A DNA stretch of 64,000 nucleotides from Branchiostoma floridae (GCF_000003815.2 NC_049987.1:16023329-16087328), one strand, 5' to 3'; shown: positions 21,355 through 33,364, counted from the first letter of the stretch. The notes: generated from the letters alone by a model not told the origin. Numbers and translations are program-made.

Positions 21355-22228
21355 AAACATACAAACACGAGCACGCGGTCGCGCGTAAACATACACTTAC
21401 ATGTAAAAACACACACTCGCGCAAACACACACATACATGTACAAACACGCACGCGTGCGCAAACACGTGCACACACATACATGTTCAAGCACACACGCGC
21501 GCAAACACACACATACATGTACAAACACGCACGCGTGCGCAAACACGTGCACACACATACATGTTCAAGCACACACGAGTGCAAACATACACATACATGT
21601 ACAAACACACGCGCGCGTAAACACACAAATACATGTACAAACAAACGCGCGCGCAAGCACACACAGACATGTACAAACACACGCGCGCGCAAACACACAC
21701 ATATATGTACACACACGCGCGCGCAAACACGTACACACATGCACAAACACACTCCCCGCGCAAATACACAAATACATGTACAAACACACACGCGCGCGCA
21801 AACACATAAATACATGTACAAACACACACGCGCGCAAACACATAAATACATGTACAAACACACGCGCGCGCAAACACACACATACATGTACACACACGCG
21901 CAAACACACACATACATGTCCACACACGCGCGCGCAAAGACGCACACACATGCACAAACACACTCCCGCGCGCAAACACACACATACATGTACAAACACA
22001 CACACGCGCAAACACGCACATACATGTACAAACACACGCGCGCGCAAACACACACATATATGTACACACACGCGCGCGCAAACACGTACACACATGCACA
22101 AACACACTCCCGCGCGCAAACACACAAATACATGTACAAACACACACACGCGCGCAAACACATAAATACATGTACAAGCACACACACGCGCGCAAACACA
22201 CACATACGTCATGTACAAACACACACTA
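21355..22228. repeat. CA/CG satellite of alternating purine-pyrimidine blocks
   Basis: About 870 bases are built from blocks such as ACACACGCGCGCGC, AAACACACACATA and CATGTACAAA. An 80-base higher-order period is visible between 21441 and 21521, and a motif ATGCACAAACACACTCCC recurs near 21.74, 21.95 and 22.1 kb. TA, TG and CG steps are abundant while TAA/TAG/TGA are avoided, so frames of 220-290 codons stay open on both strands. These frames are artefacts. The strict RY alternation would favour left-handed Z-DNA. Confidence 0.95.
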
Positions 22229-23378
22229 TCGTTGCCGAAAACATTTCCTACTTGGCAAATAAAGTAATAGCATGATACCGGTGAGAGAGCTCAAATAAGA
22301 AAAAGGCTTAAACAATTGAAAAACCTTTCTGATGGGATTTTATGTTAAATCCGGGCAGGTTGGAGTTGCTAGGGAAAGACCCTTTACTTGTAGAATCAAT
22401 TATAAATGATGACCATTTTTTTACCCCCATGAGATAGTGGTATCATCGCCAGATAGCTGCTTTTAGCCTAAAAGACTAATGGAAGTGCTCTAAATAGGGG
22501 GGTTTATTATATCTCAAGACTAGCGGTTTAGAAATCCTTGCAAATGCGTTTTGTGATAGTAGACAGAGCAGATTATCATTTGTGGGTAAGTTTGTATGGC
22601 TTCAAGTTTTTTTTTCAGATAATGACACATTTGTTTTTTCCACTTTTTCGTACGTTTACAATGGAAAATTCTGTTGTCACCGTATAGGACCTGCAAAATT
22701 TGCAAGTGCCTATTGCAGTGAACGCTAATGGGTAGAATGTGGGAAATGCATTTTGAATGTCATGGAAAAGCTTGTGAATCATTAGCTGTAGTGTGTTACA
22801 GTGAAACTTTAGTGAAAAAGTTTAAACTTTGCTCAATAATGAAAGGAAAAACTCACCATAAATTTTCGGCCGAAGACTCTCCCACCTTCGTCAGATGAAT
22901 GAGTGAGGCTTGTTTTGGGATGCTAGAACTGGAGCCTGGAGACGAAGACGTTTTGTCCAAATAACATTTAGGGTACGTGCAGTGCGCAGGGGACTACCGG
23001 TGTGAAGAACCGAGTCGGCATTGGAAACACTGTGCTGAGTGCAGTTTTTATACATATCTCAAAATAAAATCTAATATTTGCAATTATCATAACTTACAAG
23101 ATCATTGGACTTTTTCAAACACTGTGTACTAATTTGGCGGATGAAGCTTTATTTTGCTGTTTGGTATTGGGTTTTTGTTATTGGAGATGTTATCTTTTGT
23201 CGAGGGCCAGGGATGATACACAAAAATCCTTTCCGCTAGGTACTTAGGTAACCAAACATGCCAAACGAGCAGATACCGCCGCATGATACAAGCAGAACAA
23301 TGCGGGACCTGAGCACGCGACAACACCTCAGGGAAGGACGCTTGAGAATTAAAATATTTTACTTTAGAGGTTTCTGAA

Positions 23379-23577
23379 GATACTGTAAATGCCGAAACTT
23401 TCGAGGCTGTTTAATGTTCGTGGTTTTCACGGTGGTCGCTTCACCACGAACTTAAAACCACCGCAAACATTTTCCATGACAGTACGAGACTACATGGACT
23501 ACCGTGAACTTAAACCAAACGTGAAAATCGCTATCGCGTAATTAAATCCCCGTGAATTTAAATGCATTTACAGTATC
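23379..23577. mobile_element. MITE with GATACTGTAAATGC termini
   Basis: Perfect 14-bp inverted termini, GATACTGTAAATGC and GCATTTACAGTATC, enclose about 170 bases. The interior has further palindromic phrases (GTGGTTTTCACGG, CCGTGAACTTAAACC, CCGTGAATTTAAA). It is non-coding, and its class is not decided from the sequence. Confidence 0.65.
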
Positions 23578-24072
23578 TAAAGGTAAAAGAAATATTTTGC
23601 GCAAGCGTGTAGGCGTGACTACAGTTCAATATCCTACCAAAGGACTACCAGTGTAAAGTAATATGGCCGGTAGGGCGTTGCGGGGTCATGGAAAGGGGCT
23701 TTACCATATGGGAACTGTATGTTACATACTTTCCTTTTAAAGCAACTTGCTTAAAAATGTACATGTAGTTAAACTAGAACACAAAGAGGCATAGCTCACA
23801 TGACTCACATTCTCATACACTGTAACGTATTTCGATGGAATACGGCCTCATCTTAATTTTCGGGATTGGATTTCTAAATTCGAGATTGTGATTGAGAGTA
23901 TTTTGTATGTTGGAATCAATAAAAACCAAATCATCATCATCATCATAAATGAAAAAAAAAATCTTTCACATCCGAAAAATTCTCCCCAGAGAAGAAGGAC
24001 TCAAAATGTTTAAACAGAGTTGCATGAGAATCTTTGCATGAGAAATTCTGGTCGTAAGTTATTTGACCTTTA

Positions 24073-24445
24073 GGCCACACCAATTTAATTTCTTGGTTCA
24101 CGGATTCGCTCGCTCCTATTTTTTGGAAAAAAAATAAAAATAAAAATTACCACTCAGCAAATTTTCACCATTAATGAAGCCATTCACCATCTTTCTGGGG
24201 TAGCAAATTGCCCTTTATATTATAAGCTCCTTAAAGTGTGGGTACAGCCTACAGGTGCTGTTACTGTACAGTAATAGTGTTTTTGTACTTTTTTCAAGCT
24301 GAAAACTTTTTTTCTTTATGTTTTGGATTAGCCGTTACCTTTACCCCAACCATTTTACAATTTTTATTTTTATTTTTATTTCGCCCTTTCGCTCCATATT
24401 TTTTATGAAAAAATCCGTGAACCAAGAAATTAAATTGGTGTGGCC
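24073..24445. mobile_element. Harbinger-like MITE with TTA target duplication
   Basis: The left end GGCCACACCAATTTAATTTC continues TTGGTTCACGGATT, and the right end is its inverse, finishing AAATTGGTGTGGCC. Both sides are flanked by TTA (24070-24072 and 24446-24448). The inverted arms are about 35 bases with further A/T-rich complementarity inside. GGCC termini with a 3-bp TTA duplication point to PIF/Harbinger. Confidence 0.75.
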
Positions 24446-25360
24446 TTAGGGCGGAAATACACACTTTGTCCAGCCTCGACTCCTAGAAAATTCAGCGCGT
24501 GAAAGGGTTCTGAGGACATAGACATTTTGGTTTATGGCACTGTATGAAGGTTTCCTCAACTAACGTTTTAGACTGTGATTATCCCCGTGCTTATCAGTGT
24601 GTACTTAAGTGTACTTAGTTTCCAAGCAGATAATGGTAGTGAATATTGTAACCTCATACTTCACCGTTCTATCCACACAACTTCTCATACCAAATTTTAT
24701 TCTCATATACTAACACCATACAATGTAGTCATTTACTCATTAAACTTGAGACGGATTTAATGTTGACGTATTTTATTGTATTCCACCAATGATTACATGT
24801 ACATTTCTTTAAAGTCTAAATGACACGTTTCTTTTCAGACTCAATGAAACATATTACTCGTCTTCCAAATACTAGACTGTCGTAAAATTTTCTATCAATA
24901 ATTGATAAAACGCCATTACTATTGGTAGACTTGCACCAGAACAGTGATCAACAAAACTGATGCAAACTTCTTTTGCGAAAATTATCTTATGAAATGACAA
25001 GTGCCGAACTGTCCGTCTTAAGAACAGCAAAATACCTCTCTTAGTTTAGTTATTGAATTGTGATGTGAGTCTAAATATACGTCTGATTAGCACTGATGTC
25101 ATGGCGTTTGTATCTCTTCCTTTCATCTTTAAGAAATATGAGGAACTTTCTTACGAGTTAGATATATATAGCTCAACTACAACTCATTGCCAACAACCTT
25201 AATCAAGCCGTGTGCTTGATGTGCTTCTTTACCAATAGTCTATTACTTACTTATGATGATGACTTACAAGCACTTATACAACTCATGTCTTTGCAATTCA
25301 GAGTGTAGAAGATCAAGTAGACTGTGTTGTAGACTAAAGGATACCTGTAGCCATACTTAA

Positions 25361-25678
25361 CTACTCCCGATTAGTTACAATAAGGCTGAATGGACGAGGG
25401 TAGATGAAAGCAGTGCTGATGCCGTGGAAATCAGGCTCTGCACCCTCCGGTAACTTCAGGGTGAACTGTTGTAGGGTGTTGGCGAGAAACAAGAATAACT
25501 CCATCTTCCCCATCTGTTCACCCCAACACCTGCGATATCCTACAGCAGAGGAAATGACCATGAAAATGATATTTTCCTGCGTGTTTAGCGTGACGTGAAC
25601 CGAAGGTAGAATATGATAGAAACAGGTATGTTTAACCCGGACGGACACATGGTATGTTTAAGTCATTAAAACCAGTCA

Positions 25679-25735
<57 letters not shown>

Positions 25736-27543
25736 TGCATATTCATATGTTCGACATATAATCTATTTTCCACGATTGATTGTTCAAGATAATAGGCACA
25801 ATGTTACCTGTTGAAAACGGCATGAAGGCGTCGTGTGCCAGTAGCCGCCCGTTCTCGCCCAGGAACCTGGCGGGGTCGAACCTGTGTGGGTCCGGCCAGC
25901 GGCTCGGGTCCATGTGGAGGTCCCACAGGTTCACGAACACGTTTGTACCTGCAGGAATGTCGTACCCGAGCAAGGTAGTGTCGTCGGACGTGCGATGTGG
26001 GAGGAGTGGGATGATAGTGGCGATGCGCTGGATCTCCATGATGGTGGCCTCCGTGTACGGCAGGTTGACCCTGTCGCTGAAGGCTGGAGGACGATCCCGC
26101 CCAACAACCCTGTCCAGCTCGGCTTGAATCTTCTCCTGTACGTCAGGATACGCCGTGAGGTACAGAAAACCCCAGCATAAGGTAAGGGAAGAGGTTTCTG
26201 TTCCCGCGGAAAACAAATCAGCGATTAAGTACGTCAGAGTCATGTCGGGCAGGAAGCCCTGTTTTGTCTTGTTGAAGGCGTCGATAAAGTCCCGGATTTC
26301 ATCCGGTGCTGTGTTTCCGTGCTGACCGATGTGCTCACGGATGTAGTTGTAGAGTTCTGCTGTCAGATTCATCAATTCGTTGTACATTTTCCAGAAGCCC
26401 GGCAAGAAGCGGAGCACAGGGAAACAGTTTACGATGTATAGTTTATAGAATGTCACATTGATCCGTTCAGCAAGTGCTTGCAAACGACCAAATTTCGGGT
26501 CTCCGTACTCAAACCTCTTCCCTACCGCCATGGAGACGATGATGTTAGACACAGAAGTTTCCAGACGATCCCTGAGTTCCACAGGCTGTCCCACTAGAAG
26601 CCGCAGTGTGCTGCAGAAGTGACGACACTCCTCCTGAATCTTGTCCTCTAGGATGGTAGTCCCCATACCAAAGAACCGAAGCGTTGACACAGTGAAGCGG
26701 CGAAGTGCTCTCCAACGATCACCGTATGGACAAAAAACTGCACCTGAAACAACGGTTTGGTGTACATGGCTTTTAGTGTAAAGTAACGTGGTTTGATCAT
26801 GTAGCCTAGTCAGGCAAATGAGTCAAAATCTAGACTCATTATCATTATCAATCAGACAATGTAAAAACTACTTCATGAAGAACATCGTTGGAGCTTTGTA
26901 CGTATCTTAATAAGGCCATACTGTCGCGCAAAAGCGGATATATTTGAAACTAAGCAAACAACCAAGACACTGCCTAACACGGTCCTACCCAACACTGCAA
27001 ATACTTCCCGTCCCAGCCTAGATTTCACACTAGTTTGCACGGCACGTTTCAGGAGCTCCAGTTATCAAGCAAGTATGCCACCTAGTCTATATGAGCCCTC
27101 ATCAGCATTGCAGCAAATCCTGGTAGGCTATTCGAAAAATACATAAAAAAGGCTTCTGGATACAAACCAAAGTGCATGTTCACACAGCGCACTAGGTAGT
27201 AGTCTGGGCGGTTGGAGAAGTGCTTGGCCTTCTGCACCAAGGCCTCCTTTATAGCCTCACTGCCGTTAACAATAACAGCGTCCTGTAGACCGAACCTGAC
27301 GCTAAAGACGTCTCCGTACTGATAACGCCATTTCGTCAACTGTAAATGTATGTCTTTGGTCAGACTGGGGAGGTTACCGAGAACTGGCCATCCAGGCGGG
27401 CCGGGCGGAGTATTCCTCCGTCCATGTGCTGAGAATTTTGCGACCACAACTAAAGAAACCAGAGAGGCCACAAAACAAATCAGCACCACTGTCATGCTGT
27501 GTCCAGACAGAACTACCTGCATTAGGGACACGATTGTAGCCAT
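25361..27543 (-). CDS. Cytochrome P450, CYP2 clan, complete three-exon gene
   Basis: Exons are 27543-27168, 26743-25808 and 25539-25361 on the minus strand, phases 1 and 1, giving 496 residues. This is a microsomal haem-thiolate monooxygenase that would work with P450 reductase, with the substrate unknown. Seen in order are an N-terminal membrane anchor (residues about 13-35, VVLICFVASLVSLVVV), the proline hinge PPGPPGWPVLGNLP, the C-helix WRALRRF from residue 136, the I-helix oxygen-binding motif AGTETSS at 305-311, EIQR at 362-365 (ExxR), FDPARF, and the haem motif FSTGYRRCWG at 435-444 with Cys442. The last intron splits the haem motif after its Gly. The first intron donor is gtttgt. The frame is open four codons above the ATG without another ATG. 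An alternative label would be another CYP2-like subfamily. No frameshift is seen, so it is probably functional. Confidence 0.94.
25682..25733. repeat. Perfect (CA)26 microsatellite in the last P450 intron
   Basis: Twenty-six uninterrupted CA units lie between exons 2 and 3 of the P450 gene. The length suggests a polymorphic marker. Confidence 0.95.
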
Positions 27544-27864
27544 TGCGCCGACCACTACCTACTGTGTGAGTGGGTCCCGTAAGTGTTACCTGTAGAAGGG
27601 CGGGGCTTGGCTTTCTGTGTTTACATTGAGGCATTCCAAAACCACATGAAGGGGAGGGGCCAAATTAATCAGAACTAAGAGAATTGTACCTAGAATCTCA
27701 CTGAAATCAACAAAAGTATAGATGCAAGACCCGGGTATTCACACCGTAATTTTTTTCTGATCTTGATCAACTTCATCAGGAGGCCGTTTCCTTGATGATT
27801 TGTCAAACAAGAAATCTTTTAAGAAAAGCTGTGCATTGCCGCGTATTTTATGACTGAACTGCTG

Positions 27865-29145
27865 AGAGCGACACCTAGCGACTTCAGTAGGAAATGCAGC
27901 AAAAGGGGATATTGGAAATTTACCTCATTATCATAATTTATGTCACATGAATTATTGGCACATTAAACAGGTTTTGTAAAACTTTTTGACCCACAATGAA
28001 TATGCATTATTTTTCATTACAAAATAAGTTCCTTCTGATGCAATTTGTGATATATCTTTATATAAACATGATGAGTTAAAGCGTAGATTTATTACGCTGG
28101 ACCACATACAGTAACATGCGTCTAGAAGAGAGTTTTAATACTCGCCTGGTATGCACCATTGTCTACCTATGCTATAAAACTCGCCAGGAAAGACCAGCCT
28201 TCTGTACGGGGTCTTGCATAGCCTGGTCTATAATGATCCTCCATTGATCCATGGATCCATGGAAGAAAGCTGTCATAAGGCATTGCCGCTGGCGCGGCAA
28301 TGCAAAAAATCCCACAACACACCATTTAACGTGAGCAAGCCTTCAAGCGGGAGAGACAAGACCTAGTTGTACAGTTACAAAGCAATTTGCCTCGGGGTAA
28401 ACAAACATTTAGGTGTTGTGAGAAGAATGTAACCTGGAGTTTGAAAGCTCTATAACGTGTGAGCTGTGCAAATTTGTTGACGTCCGGAGCACTGAGTCGC
28501 GCTAGCCTATGCCTCCCGGTTTTCGTGTTCTTTGCCGAAGCGGAAATTTGTATGAAAAACTTCTGTTCCTGTATTTATTTCATAATTTATGTATGTATGT
28601 ATGTTATGTATATACTCTAACTTTGAATGCAAAAGACCTGAGGACAATTTTGGATGCCCAATATGAAACAAGGTAAGACAAAGTCAAGGTAAAGATTTTT
28701 TATCGGGCCTCATTACCTTGCCGGGCTAAGGCCCGGCAAGGTAATGAGGCCCGATCTTTACATGGTTCAATCAATGGTTCAATGTTAACCCAGCCCTTCC
28801 AAAGGCCCTTCAAAAGGCCCTTTTCTCTTTGCCCAATTTTATGGCTTAGTTAGACAAGGGTACATTGCAGGCCAGTATTAAAACTGTATTTTAGACGTAT
28901 GTGGTCCAGCGTAAATAAATCTACGCTTTAACCCATGTTTATCATAAAGATATATCAAAAATTGCATCAGAAGGAATTTATTTTGTAATAAAGAATAATG
29001 CATACTCATTGTGGGTCAAAAAGTTTTACAATACCGGTTTATTGTGCCAATAATTTATCTGACATAGATTATGTTAATGAGGTAAATTTCCCTACACTTG
29101 GGGATTTTTGCTGCATTTCATACTGAAGTTCCTAGGTGTCGCTCT
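27865..29145. mobile_element. 1.28-kb element with ~300-bp terminal inverted repeats and a central hairpin
   Basis: The left arm (27865 to about 28170) begins AGAGCGACACCTAGCGACTT and the right arm (about 28855 to 29145) is its diverged inverse, ending AGTTCCTAGGTGTCGCTCT. Matched inner phrases include TTACCTCATTATCATAATTT, AAAACTTTTTGACCCACAAT and TACGCTGGACCACATAC. A perfect 25-bp-arm palindrome sits at 28702-28755. No transposase frame is seen, so it is a non-autonomous foldback-like element. It starts about 320 bases upstream of the P450 ATG. The target duplication is not clear. Confidence 0.8.
28702..28755. repeat. Perfect hairpin, 25-bp arms and 4-base loop
   Basis: The left arm starts ATCGGGCCTCATTACCTTGC and is followed after TAAG by its exact inverse, ending GAGGCCCGAT. 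It is centred within the long-TIR element. Such a perfect palindrome could extrude as a cruciform or fold in RNA. Confidence 0.9.
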
Positions 29146-30120
29146 TTGTACATTGCAACAACATGAAACAAAAAAATAGCCGCAAACTTCGGGACAAGTA
29201 GCCAGGTAAGTACATTTTAAAGACATTTGTGACTATGAATGTCCTTGATAGAGTTTGTATTGTGTGAAAAATAGATTTGAGACTGGATTGGCAGCTGGAG
29301 AAGTCACTAAAGCTTTCCCGTACAAGAATTGGGGTGGGAGGGGGGCGACATGTGGAACTCTGTGGTTGTCTCTGATTATTTTGATGTGATCCTCATGTTA
29401 ACTGATGAACACTGGTACCTTTTCCTGACGAAATCCCTACTACCCGGCAAGGTACAGCTTTTTTTTAAAGCACTTGTTTGGATTCCAATAGAAACAAAGT
29501 TAAGGTAAAGCAAAGACGAAGTTGATGCAAATGACACAATTAGTAATTGTTGTTTTAGGAAGTATTTCTGTTCTGCATCCATGTGTAGTGAAAGGTATCA
29601 CATTGGTGGAGCTATAATTATAACCCCCATACAGAGCCATTGTGTTTGACATAGTCGATGTATTCAGTATATGTGCCTAATTACTATCATTATGGAACAA
29701 CAATTATAAGTGTGGCAATAAAAATTATCATCATGGTGGCGGTTTTATTGTTTATAAGTATTAGGATTTTTGGTGTTTGTGTGCTGTACTATTCGTGTTC
29801 TATCCAGCCGCACGTATGTATGTATGAACTTCAAGATTGTTTTACGTGATGGATGTTTATAAGGCATTGCTGCCAACAAAATTCTTATGGGTGTACAGTC
29901 ACCTGTTGTGAATGAGGTCTTTAAATGCATAAATCATATCATTTTATGACTCCAGCAAAATAATAATACGCTCATACATAAACGTTAGCAAATAAAGCTA
30001 TCTGGTTAAACCTATCCTAGTTTAGTGTAGTGAGCTCACTGGAATAAATGGACAGTGCATAGATCTTATATTCAAAATAATTCCGGAATGTCAAATAAAA
30101 AACGACCGGAACATCCCTAA

Positions 30121-30311
30121 AGCCCCCTTTACAAATCAAGAATTTAGCTCGGGCCGAGTTGTCAGCGAGCTCTAAATTACGAGGAGGTATGACCCTGATG
30201 GCGGCAAAGAAACTCTGCCATTTGTTCGTAGGCATCAGGGTCATGTCTCCTCGTAATTCAGAGCTCGCTGACAACTCGGCCGAGCTAAATTCTTGATTTG
30301 TAAAGGGGGCT
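30121..30311. mobile_element. Near-palindromic 191-bp MITE with TAA duplication
   Basis: The left arm starts AGCCCCCTTTACAAATCAAG and the right arm is its inverse, ending AAAGGGGGCT. TAA flanks both sides (30118-30120, 30312-30314). The arms are about 80 bp with few mismatches around a ~30-base loop containing AACTCTGCCATTTG. RGCCCCCTTT termini and the 3-bp TAA suit PIF/Harbinger. The high arm identity suggests recent mobility. Confidence 0.85.
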
Positions 30312-30877
30312 TAACCACATTCCTCAGCCTAATATTGGGATCAAAAGTTGATATGTCTCTCCTCTGGGAAATATATCAGAAGCCTCGACTATGTATTCGT
30401 GTCCCGGTCTTGGTCGATTCAAGAAATACAGTGACAAACTGAACGTGATATACCAGTCAGACACTTTGTGGAAGAACCAGTCTGAGAATATAGCAACAGA
30501 ACAACCGGTTAACCAAAAATCTAATATGAAAAACCTGGCTTATGACGTCATTTTGATGCCTTTGATGTTTGCTTTAGTGACTTTGCGTAATGTTACCAGT
30601 TGGGTGGATATTTTTTCACGTCCTCGTAGATCGGAGAAATCATATCAAAAAAGGTAACTCTTCATTTGATTCACTGCTAAGAAACATACCAGTTAAAATA
30701 ATATTTTGAGATATTCTAATTTAGTAATAATTGTATATGTTTCATAAAACTCGTATTGATTCCGTGTGTTTCTTATTTCTTTTAGTATTGGATAGTATGA
30801 GTTCTGTTAAATGCGTGTGTATTCCGTTAAACCCTTATGAATTTGGTAAAACTCTCTTTAAGACGCTCTGTAAAATA

Positions 30878-31773
30878 CGAGGGTGAGTCAGAAAGTAATG
30901 CAAGTGGTTTCATAACAGACTCGTTTTTTGATCGAATGAGTTCAAATTTGGCACAAAGATAGAGGCATATGTCCTTTTGAGATTAAAATATCTGTTCATT
31001 ATTTTATGAGTGACTGACCAGCTTTCAAGATGACCCTAGGAATCCCGTCAGAAGAAAAGTGAGGTCCAATTAATGTACAATCAATGATTTCCCTAAACCA
31101 ATTTTTGCTATAGTAGGAGACTGAGCCTGCACATGTAATAAGCTGCATTTCTCTATAAGCCACGTGCTTATTTTCAACTCTGAAATCCGATCAGTTTTTC
31201 TTTTTTCGTTGCTGGAGTAGAGTGAGGTATACGCGGTCGTCTGGGTCATGAGATTTGTGGTGTTATGGTTAAAATTTTCTATGGCCTTCTTTCTCCATTA
31301 ACAAAGAGGAATAAAACTTAGCACACTTTTTGGCCTTTAAACAGTTAATAACTGTGTAAAGTTTCGTTTCTTTTGGTTAATAGAAAAGTAATCTTTTAAC
31401 CAACAACTCACGAATTCGTGTATCAATCCAACAGCTCTATATCACAACTTACTCCATCCTAGCAGCTGTAAATAAGGAACCATTGAGAGTTCAGAAATGA
31501 AAATCGGCATGCATCATGACATTTGATAATATATATGTGTAATTTTAACCTCCTACAGTGATTTTCAGTGCGTCAGAATTCATAGTCTGACAAGCTACCA
31601 AGGGTGTGTTCATTTTGAAATTAACTTAGTTGCTCATAAAATGATAATGACCAAATAAAAAAAATCAATCTCAAGAGGACACATGCCTCTACTTTTGAGC
31701 CAAATTTCAACTCAATTGATTAAAAAACGAGTCTGTTATGAAACCACTTGCATTACTTTCTGACTCAGCCTCG
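30878..31773. mobile_element. Mariner-like non-autonomous element, TA-flanked
   Basis: The termini are CGAGGGTGAGTCAGAAAGTA on the left and the near-inverse TACTTTCTGACTCAGCCTCG on the right, with TA on each side (30876-30877 and 31774-31775). Inverse pairing continues for more than 100 bases (GTTTCATAACAGACTCGTTT, ATGCCTCTA) and imperfectly to about 200. The GAGGGTGAGTCAGAAAGTA type of terminus and TA target are mariner marks. No transposase remnant with the D,D catalytic pattern was found. Inner sequence (CCCGTCAGAAGAAA) recurs near 43715. Confidence 0.8.
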
Positions 31774-33301
31774 TACTATTGCTTGAATCCGATCTGTATC
31801 TATATAGCCGGGATAACCGCCCTTCGGCGTAACACACCAGCTTCACAGGCACGCGGCGGAGCAGCAGCTGGTTATATTTCACCGAAGGACGCGTCGCACC
31901 TAAATCTTAATATATCATTGCATAAAATCACTAATGGCTGCAAAAAGATATGGATTGCTAAAGGAAAGGGTCTCAACAACACGTAGCGATTCTCCACATG
32001 CCGACTGAGTTCAGTGTGTCATAATCTCATTCCTGAACATTCCAGGTCATAATTACTCACCCTACACCGCATCCCGCAATCTCAAGTTTCCGAACGTCTG
32101 ATCAGGGAAAAAAAATTCTGACCAGCGGAATTAACCACTGCTTTCAAATATGCCGTCATCTTGGTTTCTGATGACATCAAAATAGGGACTGACCACTTCA
32201 TAGTAGGGGTCTGCACTGGCCAAGAAATGGACCAAAAACCTTGTTTATTGACCAAATCTGAAAATCTTCACCTTGCACTGTTTCATCAATATGAAATTAC
32301 TCTTACATTTTCTATGAAAATGTCTGTTACAAGTCTGGAATAGGCTAAAATGCTGAATAGACTAATGGACTTAAACGGGGCCTTCTGCGGCTGCGTATGT
32401 CATTGCCCAACACCATAAAGCGCACAGGGCGAGCGTCGCGTGCTTTTTTCGCTATTTTTATCATTGAAATGGACTTTTCAAGCCCGATGAACGTCACGCC
32501 TGTAGTCTGAAGTTAGGTCAAAAATAGAAAGTTGCAGCAGCTAAAACCGCAGAAAAATGGGAAGGGCGTACAGAAGGCGGTTGGGCATCTATATATGCGT
32601 CCACAGATCCCTGATATGCTACGTAAATTATCAAACGATTTGGTTTGCTCCTACGCTCGTCTTCAGGAAGGCGCTCTGTCTGAAGGGGCTGAGGTGTGCG
32701 TGCAACTTTTTTTGCTAGAAAAACCCCTGTCTGTTGCATACCAATTTCCAAAGTCATATTGAGTTATTGCAAAGTAGTAGATTGAATATTGATTTCATGT
32801 ATCACATATCAAAGATGACAATAAAGGTGTTGTAGAGACAGTTTATCATCCTTATAATATGGGTGGTGCAGCTGAAACACTGCGACTGACTACATGGCAA
32901 CTTGAGATTCCCTTGTCGAGACTTTAGCCTACGAGTCCATTCTACCCCTTTTTAAACGGGCTCCCTCACCTAATCTACTTACTTGGTGTAGTCCGATCCA
33001 TATTCAATAATGATATATCCCAATCCAATAAGGGAAGCTGGACAACTTGATAAAATTGATTTACATTTAATTTCATACAATTTAAAAAAACATATCATTT
33101 ATAGTCGGCCCTTCTTTTCTTGTCAATGGTAAATGAATACCATGCGATGACAGCGAACGATTACTTCATTGATTTATTGATACCTTGCCACCCCATTTTG
33201 TGATTTCTTCCGTGCCAATAGCCTTTGACCTTCTGGAGAGTTTCCCGCGCTTTTCGTATCGCTTGCACATAATTTCTGACAGCGACTGACTCGGCGAGAC
33301 C

Positions 33302-33364
33302 ATGTCGTCCGTGGCTGCTAGCTTTGTTCCCGTAAAACAGGAGCAAGAACTGATAGAGTGTAAG
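33302..33364 (+). CDS. Possible first coding exon (strand uncertain)
   Basis: ATG at 33302 opens 21 codons, MSSVAASFVPVKQEQELIEC plus Lys, ending exactly at a strong AAG/GTAAGA donor in phase 0, downstream of a small CpG-containing stretch. No second exon was found to the right. On the opposite strand a tcag acceptor at about 33351 opens a basic frame (SLSEIMCKRYEKRGKLSRRS) that joins in phase with the presequence exon at 34487-34626. Only one of the two readings is likely to be real. Confidence 0.3.

Larger units (their letters stand above)
22230..25360. other. Intergenic DNA between SPT and the P450 gene, with MITEs but no supported gene
   Basis: It contains two inverted-repeat elements (23379-23577 and 24073-24445) and a possible retroelement tail, AATCAATAAAAACC followed by ATC repeats near 23919-23947. 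A stretch at 22850-22960 contains CGAAGACTCTCCCACCTTCG, a phrase with dyad character. The rest is AT-rich. Short open frames lack splice context or codon structure. Confidence 0.5.
27544..33300. other. Upstream of the P450 gene: three inverted-repeat elements, otherwise no supported gene
   Basis: It contains the 1.28-kb long-TIR element, the 191-bp MITE at 30121 and the mariner-like element at 30878. Bases 29150-30110, 30320-30870 and 31776-33170 are mostly unique AT-rich DNA. A plus-strand frame at 30391-30657 (MYSCPGLGRFKKY...) ends in a possible AG/GTAACT donor, but it has no partner exon and is not called. Confidence 0.5.

Noticed and set aside
21342-22275. Several open frames of 219-287 codons on both strands
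   Set aside because: They lie wholly in the CA/CG satellite, which lacks stop codons by composition. The peptides are pure low-complexity (HTRAQT or CVCARV types) and overlap each other on both strands.
30391-30657. An 88-codon plus-strand frame with a hydrophobic segment and a possible donor
   Set aside because: No partner exon, start context or family resemblance, so chance is as likely.
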